A DNA stretch of 64,000 bases from Flavobacteriales bacterium (GTDB taxonomy: Bacteria > Bacteroidota > Bacteroidia > Flavobacteriales_F > PHOS-HE28). Positions 27,602 through 37,000 of the stretch are shown one piece after another. A program made the translations under genes and the position numbers. The stretch is from contig JADJTW010000031.1 of the NCBI GenBank assembly GCA_016710965.1, positions 558,001 through 622,000 on the forward strand, read 5' to 3'. The notes under the pieces were generated by a model. That model had not been told where the DNA came from. It searched no databases and worked only from the letters and a program-made list of their open reading frames with translations. Every line of letters begins with the position of its first letter. The stretch's first letter is position 1.

Positions 27602-28357
27602 ATGCCACAACCCACCAAGGAACTGCGCCTAGCGGTGCTCATCGATGCGGACAACGTGCCGCACAGCGCCATCAAGGAAATGATGGACGAAGTGGGCAAG
27701 CACGGCTTCCCCACCGTCAAGCGCATCTACGGCGATTTCACCAGCACGCAATTGCAGGGCTGGAAGAACGTGCTGAACGAGCACGCGATCTCGCCCATGC
27801 AGCAGTTCAACTACACCACGGGCAAGAACGCTACGGACAGCGCGCTCATCATCGATGCCATGGACATGCTGCACACCGCCGAGGTGGACGGCTTCTTCAT
27901 CGTAAGCAGCGACAGCGATTTCACGCGACTGGCCACGCGCCTGCGCGAAGGCGGCAAGCGCGTCTTCGGCATGGGCGAGAAGAAGACGCCCATGCCCTTC
28001 ATCAAAGCCTGCGAGCAGTTCATCTACATCGAGCTGCTGCGCGCGCCGCGCGCCGCGCCCAAGGCCGCAGGGAGCACGAAGGCCGTGCAGCCCATGCACG
28101 CAGTGATCGACTCCGGCACCGATCTGAAGAAGCTGATGACCACCACCATCGAGGACTTCGCCGACGACAGCGGCTGGGTGGCGCTGAGCGGACTGGGCAG
28201 CGGCCTGCAGAAGAAGCAGCCCGAATTCGATGCGCGCAACTACGGCTACACCCGCCTGGGCGATCTGGTGCGCACCCTGCCCTACCTGGAGGTGGACATG
28301 CGCGATGGCGGCAGCGGCAACAAGCACGCGTACGTGAGGGTGAAGAGAAAGGGGTAG
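27602..28357 (+). CDS. NYN-domain putative RNase with LOTUS/OST-HTH domain
   Basis: The protein has 251 residues. The N-terminal part is a NYN (PIN-like) domain: LAVLIDADNVPHSAI holds the first acidic residues, followed by NATDSALIIDAMDML and VSSDSDFTRLATRLR, the LabA-type arrangement of catalytic aspartates. The C-terminal ~80 residues (DLKKLMTTTIEDFADDSGWVALSGLGSGL...YGYTRLGDLVRTLP) match the OST-HTH/LOTUS RNA-binding fold. Probably cytoplasmic RNA processing. Starts 9 bp after the Kelch gene. Confidence 0.88.
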   Translation: MPQPTKELRLAVLIDADNVPHSAIKEMMDEVGKHGFPTVKRIYGDFTSTQLQGWKNVLNEHAISPMQQFNYTTGKNATDSALIIDAMDMLHTAEVDGFFIVSSDSDFTRLATRLREGGKRVFGMGEKKTPMPFIKACEQFIYIELLRAPRAAPKAAGSTKAVQPMHAVIDSGTDLKKLMTTTIEDFADDSGWVALSGLGSGLQKKQPEFDARNYGYTRLGDLVRTLPYLEVDMRDGGSGNKHAYVRVKRKG

Positions 28358-28433
28358 GGCGTTTGCGGTCGATGAACCCAAGAGCTTTCTGCGGAAACCT
28401 TGGCGAAGCTTGAGCGGGACTTTTCGATGTCCC

Positions 28434-28464
28434 TTGCATTCCGGAGCATGCCTGCCTAGCTTCG
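28434..28464 (+). promoter_or_regulatory. Bacteroidota-type promoter TTG-N20-TAGCTTCG
   Basis: TTG at 28434-28436 and TAGCTTCG at 28457-28464 are separated by 20 bp, matching the -33/-7 arrangement (TTG, TAnnTTTG) of Bacteroidota housekeeping promoters. It lies 22 bp before the ATG at 28486. Confidence 0.55.
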
Positions 28465-28485
28465 ACGATACGAATCCACGCCATC

Positions 28486-28912
28486 ATGTTAGAACCTCTC
28501 CAATCCCGCCAGTCTGGATCCATGGCCCCTGGCTTTGGTCAACGCATTCTTCGCTTGCGCCCTTTGGGACTCTTGCTTCTTGCCTTCGCAAGCAGCAGCT
28601 TTTGCCTGAGCGCGCAAACCATAGACATAATGCCGGCATCACGATGTACGTGGTGCAATACATCTACACTGGCACGGTGTGCCAAAGCGGGTCGCAGATA
28701 TCCACGCCGTGCCAGGCCGTTGGCGCTGGTACCAGCTACAATTTGGGCCTTGGCGCGAGCGAGCACCTGGAGAAGACCAGGATCGGTTGCAGCAATTGCG
28801 CTACCCTGATCTCAGCCTCATTCTGCCAAGGAGGCGCTACGTGTTCGCATGCGGCGGGGTCGATTATGTAGTGGAGCAGAATGGCGACTATGTGGTGATC
28901 GACGAATTGTGA
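28486..28912 (+). pseudogene. Short exported protein gene with two apparent frameshifts
   Basis: A promoter-like element and an ATG at 28486 lead to a good signal peptide (RPLGLLLLAFASSSFCLSAQ) in one frame. The plausible mature sequence then continues in a second frame (AGITMYVVQYIYTG...GASEHLEKTRIGCSNC, shift near 28630) and ends in a third (YVFACGGVDYVVEQNGDYVV, shift near 28830), stopping at 28912. The pieces together would make a protein of about 140 residues. Either the gene is decaying or the consensus carries two indels; the adjacent gene is also shifted. No family recognised. Confidence 0.5.
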
Positions 28913-28926
28913 GCGATCATGGTTCC

Positions 28927-30386
28927 ATGCCGCGCAGAATTGCCTTGATCGCTCTAGCGGTCCATGTCTTCGTTGGCCTTCTTAGGGCACAGGACCGCAA
29001 CCGCAACTGGCTCAACTACAATAACTGGCTGCAGTTCGGGCCGCTTGGGGCGACGAACGTGCCGAACCTGGACACCGCAACAGTTGGCGCGAGCCTGAGC
29101 GATACCAGCGGGCAGCTCCTGGTATATACCGCAGGCTACGGTGCTGGTGGGATCCCGGCAGGGATACGCGGCCCCGACCACCAGCTCATTGCCAATCAGC
29201 CCGGCCAATGGTGCTTGCTGAACAGCATGTCCGCCGTGCAGGGCAACATCTTCATACCCAAACCCGGCGACCCCGACCGCACCTTTCTATGCACCTGGTA
29301 TTACTATAACCTGACGCCTGGCTTCGCGCGACATTGGGGAATACTGGAAGTGGACCTGGGCATAGCCAGCGGCATACCTGCCGTACTGGATACAGGGTAT
29401 ACCTGGTTCCTGGAGAACGCATCATGCAAGCGCATGGTAGTGCCGCATGTGAACGGTGAGGACTATTGGTTCGTGACGCAGCCCATAGGTACCGATCTGT
29501 TCCATGCCTATGCGGTCACCTCCGCCGGGATCGTTGCTACGCCGGTGATCAGCCAGGCCGGAACGCTGATGCCGGTCGATTGGTTCCATGGGAAAATGAT
29601 CCCCAATAGCGCAGGCGACCGATTCGTTTCGGTGATGGAGCCGATGAACTCTTCAATACCGATTCCACCTCGTCGATCGCAGAGCTCTTCCTCTTCGATC
29701 GCGCGACAGGAACGGTGCAGTACCTACTGACCTTGCCGGACCTGCGCCGGGCGAAGGGAGCAGAATTCAGCCCCAATGGCCGCTTCCTGTACGTTGCGGA
29801 TCATCTTGAACCCGACGGCGGGCAATACGCGCGCTATCTCTACCAATACGATCTGGCCGCCCCCGATGTCCTTTTGTCGCGCGTGCTCCTGGCTTCCAAC
29901 ATTCCTCCATTCGTGAATTATGTGAGTTCTGCGAACGTGCTGGCTCTGGCACCGGACGGTAGGATCCACGTGGCGCAGGAGGTGTACGACCAGTACTTGG
30001 GCGTAATAGATGAACCCGACCTGCCCTCCCCTGCTTGCAGCTACGTGCATGATGGCTTCGCGATACCGTGGACCTGGTTGGACCTGCCCGCCCCCATCAA
30101 GGACTACCACGACGATCCGGGCTTCAGTGCGGACGTGCTTCGTATCGCTGCGCCTGCGAACCTGGTAGTGCATCCCAATCCTGCTGTTGATCGCATCAAC
30201 CTATCAGGCTCGCCCCCAGGCTCGATGCGCATGCGTATTCGCGATGCTACCGGCCGAGCAGTGGGCACCCATCCATGGCCACAAGCAAATCTCGACGTGA
30301 GCGGCTTGCCAAGCGGCCTTTACAGCTTGGAACTACAGGATATGAACGGCGCACGTCTTGCGGTTGCGCGGTTCGTCAAGGAGTGA
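28927..30386 (+). pseudogene. T9SS-exported propeller-like protein, frameshifted near 29640
   Basis: ATG 28927 starts a signal peptide (MPRRIALIALAVHVFVGLL). The frame is coherent to about GDRFVSVMEP (29640), then coding continues in the next frame from DELFNTDSTSS at 29643 to a stop at 30386. The joined product is about 486 residues: a WD-like propeller (GAEFSPNGRFLYVADHL, NVLALAPDGRIHVAQEV) and a clean type A T9SS sorting domain (VVHPNPAVDRINLSG ... LPSGLYSLELQ). One missing base explains the break, and both halves are otherwise well preserved, so a consensus error or very recent mutation is likely. Confidence 0.72.
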
Positions 30387-30592
30387 GGGGGGGTCAACCT
30401 CCAAAGGGCCATGGTCTTGGGGTCTGTTACCCCCCTAACCAACTCACCAAACCAGCCAACCAACAAGCCAGAGACGAAAGAGCCCGATCGCGACCAGGCG
30501 ATAGACCATAGGCATGGGTGCGGGCTTCTTGCTCATGGCAACAAGGTAGGTACCCGCTCAACTGTGCAGTTCCGCTCACGTATGGTGAGCGT

Positions 30593-30788
30593 CACTCCGG
30601 CGTCCCGGCCTATGCCGGGATGACAGCCGGAGTCACACCAGCAGAGCGGACTGTAGTCCAAAGTGAGACTGCGGCCTGCGCCGGAGTGACGGCGACGAGA
30701 AAGTGAGACTGCGGCCTTCGCCGCAGTGACGGTGACGAGGGGGAGACTCCGGTCCCGGCCTTCGCCGGGAAGACAGCCGGAGTGACGG
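30593..30788. repeat. Cluster of four palindromic intergenic repeat units
   Basis: Four related units of about 40 bp: 30593-30636, 30662-30698, 30701-30738 and 30744-30788. The core is (gt)cccggccttcgccggga with flanks reading ...actccgg and ccggagt(gac), so each can fold into a stem. They lie in a 517-bp gap between convergent genes (30387-30903) with no coding potential. This is a REP/BIME-like arrangement. Confidence 0.75.
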
Positions 30789-30804
30789 CCCTCTGAAAGG
30801 ACGA

Positions 30805-30832
30805 ACGGCCCTCAGCTTGCGCCTCGGGCCGT
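30805..30832 (-). terminator. Possible terminator of the adhesin cassette
   Basis: Inverted repeat ACGGCCC / GGGCCGT with a 14-base loop, about 70 bp beyond the stop of the OmpA-type gene. A second short stem (ctggtc / gaccag) lies at 30855-30871. No clear T tract, so weak. Confidence 0.35.
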
Positions 30833-30903
30833 CCATCCCCCTTCCTACCGAAACCTGGTCCCCTAGACCAGTTCCATCATCCGCCTTCGGCTGGCGGCTT
30901 GCA

Positions 30904-33090
30904 TCATTTGCTGAGCACCTTGAATTCGGTGCGGCGGTTGCGTTGGTGTTCATCCTCACTGCACTTCTCGCAGGCACAGGTTTCGCTGGGCTTGCTTTCG
31001 CCGTAGCCCTTGCTCTTCACGCGTGCGGCTGCAATGCCGTTGGCTATAAGGTAGTCCACGGCGCTCTTGGCGCGCTTCTGCGAGAGGCTCATGTTGTAGG
31101 CGTCCTTGCCGCGGCAATCGGTGTGCGAGCTCAGCTCGATGGTTACCGTGGGGTTGTCCACCAGCGTTTGCACCAGCTTGTCCAGCTCTATGGCGGCATC
31201 CGGGCGGATGTCCCACTTGTTGTAATCGTAGAAGATGTTCTCCAGGCGCACCACCTGGTCCACCACCAGCGGGAAGAGGCGGAAGTCGGTGACAATGACG
31301 GCCTCGGGGCGGCCCTTGGTGCTGATGCGCGCGCTTTGCTTGAAGAAGCCCTCCTTCTCCACCTTCAGGCGGTAGTCGCTCTCCTTCTGCAAGGGGAAGC
31401 GGTAGCGGCCATCGGCGCCCACTGTGATGCGGGCCAGCTCCTTGTCGGTGCCGTCGGTGAGCACCACCAGGCTTCCTTCGAGCGGAGCGCCGGTCTCGCC
31501 GTGGTAGATGGTGCCTTCGGCGGCGTAGTCGTACTTCTCCATCTCGATCACGATGTTCTCCAGCGGATCATCGTCGGTGGCCACGGCCATTTCGGCCTGG
31601 TTGTATCCGTTGGCGGTGGCCGCCAGCAGGTAGCGTTCGTGGTATTCCACCTGCATCTTGAATTTGCCGCCGGGCATCTTCTCCACATTGGCGCGCTGCA
31701 CGAATTCGCCGTTCTCGTCCTTCACCAGCAGGTTGAAGTCCTCGATGGGCTGTCGCGTGGCCTTGTCTATGACGGTGCCGGCGAGGTAGATCATCTGCGG
31801 GCGCAGGGTGCAGCCGTAGATGTCGTCGCTGCCCTGGCCGCCGGGGCGATCGCTGGCGAAGAAGCCGCTGCTGTCGTTCAGGAGCAGCAGGCTGTGGTCA
31901 TTGAACCGTGTACACATGGGGTAGCCCAGGTTGAACACGTTGCCCGGCCCGCTCTCGCGGATGCGGGCGTAGAAGAGGTCGAGGCCGCCCAGGCCGGGGT
32001 GGCCGTTGCTGGCGAAATAGAGCGTGCCCTTGCGGTTGATGTACGGGTACATCTCGTCGCCGGTGGTGTTCACCTTGGGGCCCATGTTCTGCGGCACGCC
32101 CCACTGGTTGCCCAGGTTGTCGCAGTACCAGATGTCAACACCGCCCATGCCGCCAGGGCGGTCGCTGGCGAAATAGAGGCGGCGCCCATCGGGGCTTACG
32201 CAGGGGTGGCCGGCGTTGCTATTGGCGTCGTTGTGGTCGAAGGGGATGAGGTTGCCCCACTCGGGCTGTCCGAACTCGCCGGTGACCACATCGCTGAAGT
32301 AGATGCCCAGGTTCAGCTCGCCTTCCTCGTCCTTGGTAAGGGTGCCGTAGAAGTACTGGTTGCGCGTGAAGTACATGCGCTTGGCCAGCGAGTCGTAGCT
32401 GACGGTACCGTCGTGGTACCGGCTGTTCACATGCGCGCGCATGACCATGGGGTCCTCGGCGGTCTCGCCTTTGAGCAGTGCGGTGTACAGGTTCAGGAAG
32501 GGCTGATCGTCCCACTGATAGGTGCGGCGGCCGCCGGTTCCTTCGCCGCGCGCACTGCTGAAGAGCAGCAGCTCGTCCATGACGCTCATGCCCATATCGG
32601 CCTCGGGGCTGTTGATGGGCACCGTGCGGATGGTGGCGCTGGTGCTGTCGCGCTTGAGGCGGTAGAAGAGCTCGGGCACCTTCAGGTAGGCTTGCGCGCG
32701 CGGGTCATCGGGGCGCTCCTTCACGTAGGCTTCGTATTGCTGCAGCGCCTCGCTGTACTTGCCCATGGCGCGCAGCTGGTCGGCGAAGGCCAGCACATCG
32801 TCGGGGGTGCGGCCGGTGGTGATCATCAGGCGGCGGTAGGCGCCTTCGGCGCGGGGCGCATCGCCCAGCTTCTCGTAGGCCTTGGCCAGGCGGCGCAGCA
32901 CGCTGGCGTCGCTCTTGCCCTTGGCGTCGAGGTCTTCGTAGATGGCCGCCACCTTGTTGTAGTCGAAGACCTCGGTGTAGCGCGAGGCCATGCGTTCCTG
33001 CAGCTTCTGCGCGCGCAGGCCGTGCATGCCCACCAGCGCGGCAAGGAGCAGCGTGGCCAGGGAGCGCGTGAGTGTTTGGTGAGCCGTCAT
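30904..33090 (-). CDS. TPR-PD40-OmpA protein, PorE-like
   Basis: The protein has 728 residues and a signal peptide (residues 1-27). TPR-like helices (about 30-160: KVAAIYEDL, AKAYEKLGDAPRAEGAYRRL, SEALQQYEAYVKE) precede PD40 propeller segments (SPDGRRLYFASDRPGGMGGVDIW; GFFASDRPGGQGSDDIY), a carboxypeptidase-regulatory-like domain (about 440-590) and a C-terminal OmpA peptidoglycan-binding domain (NIFYDYNKWDIRP ... ELSSHTDCRG). This order is that of PorE of the type IX secretion system. Such proteins link surface machinery to peptidoglycan. It sits 2 bp downstream of the PorP/SprF gene and ends the cassette. A C-terminal cluster (ETCACEKCSEDEH) is unusual for the domain. Confidence 0.87.
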   Translation of the reverse strand: MTAHQTLTRSLATLLLAALVGMHGLRAQKLQERMASRYTEVFDYNKVAAIYEDLDAKGKSDASVLRRLAKAYEKLGDAPRAEGAYRRLMITTGRTPDDVLAFADQLRAMGKYSEALQQYEAYVKERPDDPRAQAYLKVPELFYRLKRDSTSATIRTVPINSPEADMGMSVMDELLLFSSARGEGTGGRRTYQWDDQPFLNLYTALLKGETAEDPMVMRAHVNSRYHDGTVSYDSLAKRMYFTRNQYFYGTLTKDEEGELNLGIYFSDVVTGEFGQPEWGNLIPFDHNDANSNAGHPCVSPDGRRLYFASDRPGGMGGVDIWYCDNLGNQWGVPQNMGPKVNTTGDEMYPYINRKGTLYFASNGHPGLGGLDLFYARIRESGPGNVFNLGYPMCTRFNDHSLLLLNDSSGFFASDRPGGQGSDDIYGCTLRPQMIYLAGTVIDKATRQPIEDFNLLVKDENGEFVQRANVEKMPGGKFKMQVEYHERYLLAATANGYNQAEMAVATDDDPLENIVIEMEKYDYAAEGTIYHGETGAPLEGSLVVLTDGTDKELARITVGADGRYRFPLQKESDYRLKVEKEGFFKQSARISTKGRPEAVIVTDFRLFPLVVDQVVRLENIFYDYNKWDIRPDAAIELDKLVQTLVDNPTVTIELSSHTDCRGKDAYNMSLSQKRAKSAVDYLIANGIAAARVKSKGYGESKPSETCACEKCSEDEHQRNRRTEFKVLSK

Positions 33091-33092
33091 GA

Positions 33093-34028
33093 TCAGAAGT
33101 AACGGGGTGAGCGGATTCCTTTCACGGGCTTGCCGAGGGTGTAGCCCAGCATGATCTCGTGGCTGCCGCCGCTGTAGTTGCGCAGTGGCGATAGCGTGAT
33201 GTCGTAGGCGTAGCCTGCTGTGAAGTCGTCGGTGATGTGGTATTGCGCCAGCAGGCCCACGGCGTCCTGGTGGCGGTACATGGCGCCCAGCCAGAACTTC
33301 TCATAGAAGAGGAAGTTGGCGCTGAGATCGAAGCTCACCGGAGCGCCCTGCACGGCCTTCACGAGGAAGGTGGGCTTGAACTTGTGGTACACGCCCATAT
33401 CGAAGACATACCCGCCGGTGAGGAACCAGTGGGCTTTCTGACCGGGGTCGCTCACGAAGGCCAATGAATCGGTCTCGAAGAACTCGGTGTGCATGAGCTT
33501 GGGCGTGCTGATGCCGATGTAGTGCCGGTCGCTGTAGTGCATGATGCCGAAGCCGAACTGCGGATCGAGCTTGCTGTTCACGTTCTGCTGGAACACCTGG
33601 TCACCGGCAGTCTGCGGATTGAGCTCGGCGAACTTGCCCTGGAAGAGGTTGAGGCCGCCCTTGATGCCGAAGGAGAGCTTGTTATCGCCCATGAAGATGC
33701 GGTAGGCCACATCGGCCATGAAGCCGTACTGCGTCACGGGCCCGTGCGCATCGCGCATGATGGTGCCGCCGATGCAGAGGCTCTCGTTCACGATGGGGCT
33801 GTGCGCGGTGAGCGTTTGCGTGGTGGGCGCCCCCTCGAAGCCCACCCACTGGTGGCGGGTGAGGGCTTTGATCGCAAGGCGGTCGCTGCTACCGGCGTAC
33901 GCGGGGTTCAACGCCAGCAGGTTGAACATGTACTGCGTGAACTGCGGGTCCTGCTGGGCGAAGAGCGCGGTGCCTAGGAAGAGCGCTAGCGCTGTTCCGA
34001 TCCATCTCCTTCCTTGTGGTTTCTTCAT
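33093..34028 (-). CDS. PorP/SprF-family type IX secretion outer-membrane protein
   Basis: The protein has 311 residues and a signal peptide (MKKPQGRRWIGTALALFLGTALFA). It shows the PorP/SprF family opening QQDPQFTQYMFNLLALNPAYAGS and a 14-ish strand barrel pattern ending HEIMLGYTLGK. SprF in Flavobacterium is needed to deliver the giant adhesin SprB to the surface, and members usually sit beside a large type B T9SS substrate, as here. 39 bp separate it from the adhesin gene upstream, 2 bp from the OmpA-type gene downstream. Confidence 0.93.
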   Translation of the reverse strand: MKKPQGRRWIGTALALFLGTALFAQQDPQFTQYMFNLLALNPAYAGSSDRLAIKALTRHQWVGFEGAPTTQTLTAHSPIVNESLCIGGTIMRDAHGPVTQYGFMADVAYRIFMGDNKLSFGIKGGLNLFQGKFAELNPQTAGDQVFQQNVNSKLDPQFGFGIMHYSDRHYIGISTPKLMHTEFFETDSLAFVSDPGQKAHWFLTGGYVFDMGVYHKFKPTFLVKAVQGAPVSFDLSANFLFYEKFWLGAMYRHQDAVGLLAQYHITDDFTAGYAYDITLSPLRNYSGGSHEIMLGYTLGKPVKGIRSPRYF

Positions 34029-34067
34029 GGCATGCTTGTTATCGGGATGATGCAGGCATCATCCCTA

Positions 34068-37000
34068 CTATCGGCGCAGGTAGATGAAGCCGGTGTAAGG
34101 GTCGGCATCGGTTCCCAGGTCGAGGATGTAGTAGTAGGTGCTCTCGGGCAAACCCTCCTTGAAGGCCGCTCCGAACTGGCTGGTGCCATCCCACTGGTTG
34201 GTGTAGGGCGTGGCCTCGTACACCTTGTTGCCCCAGCGGTTGAAGACGGTGAACTTGTTGTCGGGGTAGCTCTCGATGTTGGTGATCACGAAGAGGTCGT
34301 TCACCCCATCGAGGTTGGGCGAGAAGGCGTCGGGGATGTTTATGGTGAGGCAGTCCTTGATGAAGATGGTCATCGTGTCCGATGTAGTGCCGCACTCGCC
34401 GTTGTCCACCGTCCAGATGAACACGTTGTAGCCCAGTTGCAATTCATGCACGTGGCTGTCCGGCTCAGTGGGGTCCTCCACTTCGCCTGACCCGCTGTAC
34501 AAGGACCAGAAGCCCGTGGCCGTGCTGGTGGCCGGCACGGCGGCCAGTTCCGCATGGTTCACATCCTGGCACCATTGCTGGCCGGGACCCGCATCGGCGT
34601 CAGGCACCGTACTGTCATACACCATGATGGTGATCTCATCGCTGGTGGTACCGCACTCGCCGTTGTCGATCGTCCACTGGAACACATTCGCTCCAAGGCC
34701 CAGGTTGGTGATGGTGGTGAACGGATCGCCCGCGTTAGCGATGGTGCCCTGGCCGTTGACCAAGCTCCATGATCCTGTGGCGGGCGCAGTGGGCGCGTTG
34801 GCCAGCATCGTCACCGGGTCGGTCACGGGCGAGCAGTACTCCTGGTCGGGCCCGGCGGCGGCAGTGGGCGCTTGTCCATCGAAGACCTGGATCGTCACCT
34901 GATCAGTGGTGGTGCCGCACGCGCCATTGTCTATCACCCATTGCAGCACCACGGTGCCCACCGTCAACCCGCTGATGGTGGCGTTGGGGTCGTTGCTGTT
35001 GCTGAGGGTGCCATTGCCCTGCACGAAGACCCATGTGCCCACGGCTGGTGCGTTCGCCGTATTGCCGTTGAGCGTGGTAGTGGTGGTGGGCGTACATAGT
35101 TCCTTGTCCGGTCCGGCGTTGGCGGCGGGTTGCGTGCTGTCATACACCACAACGGTCACTTGATCGGCGGTGCTTCCGCAGGGGCCATTGTCAATGGTCC
35201 ATTGGAAGGTGTTGGTGCCGATGGACAATCCCTCGATATCGGTGGTCGGGTTGGTCGGGTCGGAGAAGGCGCCGGTGCCAGTGATGATCGTCCACGTTCC
35301 CGTGGCGGGGAAGACAACGGCGTTGCCCGCCAAGGCCGTGCTGGTTGCCGGTGTACACAGTTCCTGGTCGCCGCCCGCGCTCGCCGCCGCGCTGTTACCA
35401 TCATAGATGAACACGCTGATGGTGTCGCTGCTCGTGCCGCAAGCACCGTTGTCTATGGTCCACAGGAAATCGTGCTGGCCGATCTCGAGACCGAAGACCG
35501 CCGTATTCGGGTCGTTCGGATCGGCGAGCGTGCCCGTGCTGTTGATGATCGTCCATGTGCCCGTGGCCGGGAAGATGGGATCATTGGCGAAGAGCACCGC
35601 GCTGTTGGTGGGCGTACACCAGCTGATGTCGTTGCCCGCCTGCGCCGGTGGTGCCTGGCTGTCGAAGACATCCACCTGCACCGTGTCGTAGCTGATCGGC
35701 GGTCCGAAGCTGCACAGGCCGTTGTAGATCTCCCATACGAACTGGTAGCTGCCCACGATGAGGTCGCTCATGGTGGCCGTGGGGTCGTTCACGTTGGAGA
35801 TGGTGGCCGTGTTGGGGCCAAGGATCTGCGACCACGTGCCCACGCCGGGGATCTCGGGCGTATTGCCCGCCATCACCACTTGGTCCTCCGGTGTGCATAG
35901 CTCCTGATCCGGTCCTGCGTTCGCCTGCGGTGCGAAGGGGTTGTACACGAGCACGTGTACCGTGTCGGTGAGGATACCGTTGTTGGGGCACGGATCCCAC
36001 TCGAGGGTCCACACGAAGGTGTTGGTGCCTTGCGAGAGGCCCGTTACATGCGTGGTGGGATCATGTATGTCATCGAACACGCCGGTTCCTGCGATCACTG
36101 TCCAGGTGCCTTCAGCGGGCAGCGGCGGTGTCTCGCCCTGCATGTCTATCTCCACGATCGGCAGGCAGCTCTCCAGGTCGGGGCCGGCGTTCGCGGCAGC
36201 AGTGGTATCGTCGTAGAGGATGATCGTCACATCGTCCAGGCTGCTTCCGCAGGGGCCGTTGTAAACGCTCCACTGGAACGTGTTCGCCCCGATGGCCAGC
36301 GTCTCGATCAAGGTCACCGGATCATTGGCGTTCACCGGCACGCCCGTGCCCACGAGCGTGGTCCACGTGCCTTGCGCTGGGAAGATCAAGGAGCTTCCCG
36401 CCATGAACACGCTGTCCTGCGGCACGCATAGTTCCTGGTCGAGACCAGCGCTCGCCACCGGGTTGTTCGGGTCGAAGACGAAGAGGCTCACGCTATCCTC
36501 GGTGGTGATGCACACGCCGCTGGTGATGGTCCAGAGGAAGATGTTCTCACCGATGCTCAGGTTGGTCACATCGGTCGTGGGCGAAGCGGGATCGGTGATG
36601 GTGCCGGTGCCGCTCACCAGGGTCCAAGTGCCGATGGCAGCGCCAATGGGCGTGTTGCCGCTGATGGTGGTTGATGTATCGGGATAGCAGAACTCCTGGT
36701 CGGGTCCCGCATAGGCCGCTGGTGCCTGCGCGTCGAAGAGCGTGATGCTCACCTGGTCGCTGGTAAGGCTGTTGGCGCAGCTGCCGTTGTACACTTCCCA
36801 TTGGAAGATGTTGACGCCGATGCTCAGGTTGTCGATCTGCGTGTTCGGATCGTTCGGGTCGGCGATGTCGCCTGATCCCGCGATCACCGTCCAAGTGCCT
36901 TGAGCGGGGAAGATGTTCGCACTGCCGTCCATGATGGCGCTGGTCTCCGGCGTGCATACCTGCTGATCGGGGCCGGCGTCGGCATCAAGGTTGTTCTCAT

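Noticed and set aside
26767..28413. 548-codon plus-strand frame across the Kelch and NYN genes
   Set aside because: It covers two real genes in another frame and reads as Arg/Gln/His-rich shadow.
30817..33102. 761-codon plus-strand frame opposite the OmpA-type gene
   Set aside because: Same cause; the minus frame has TPR, PD40 and OmpA motifs.
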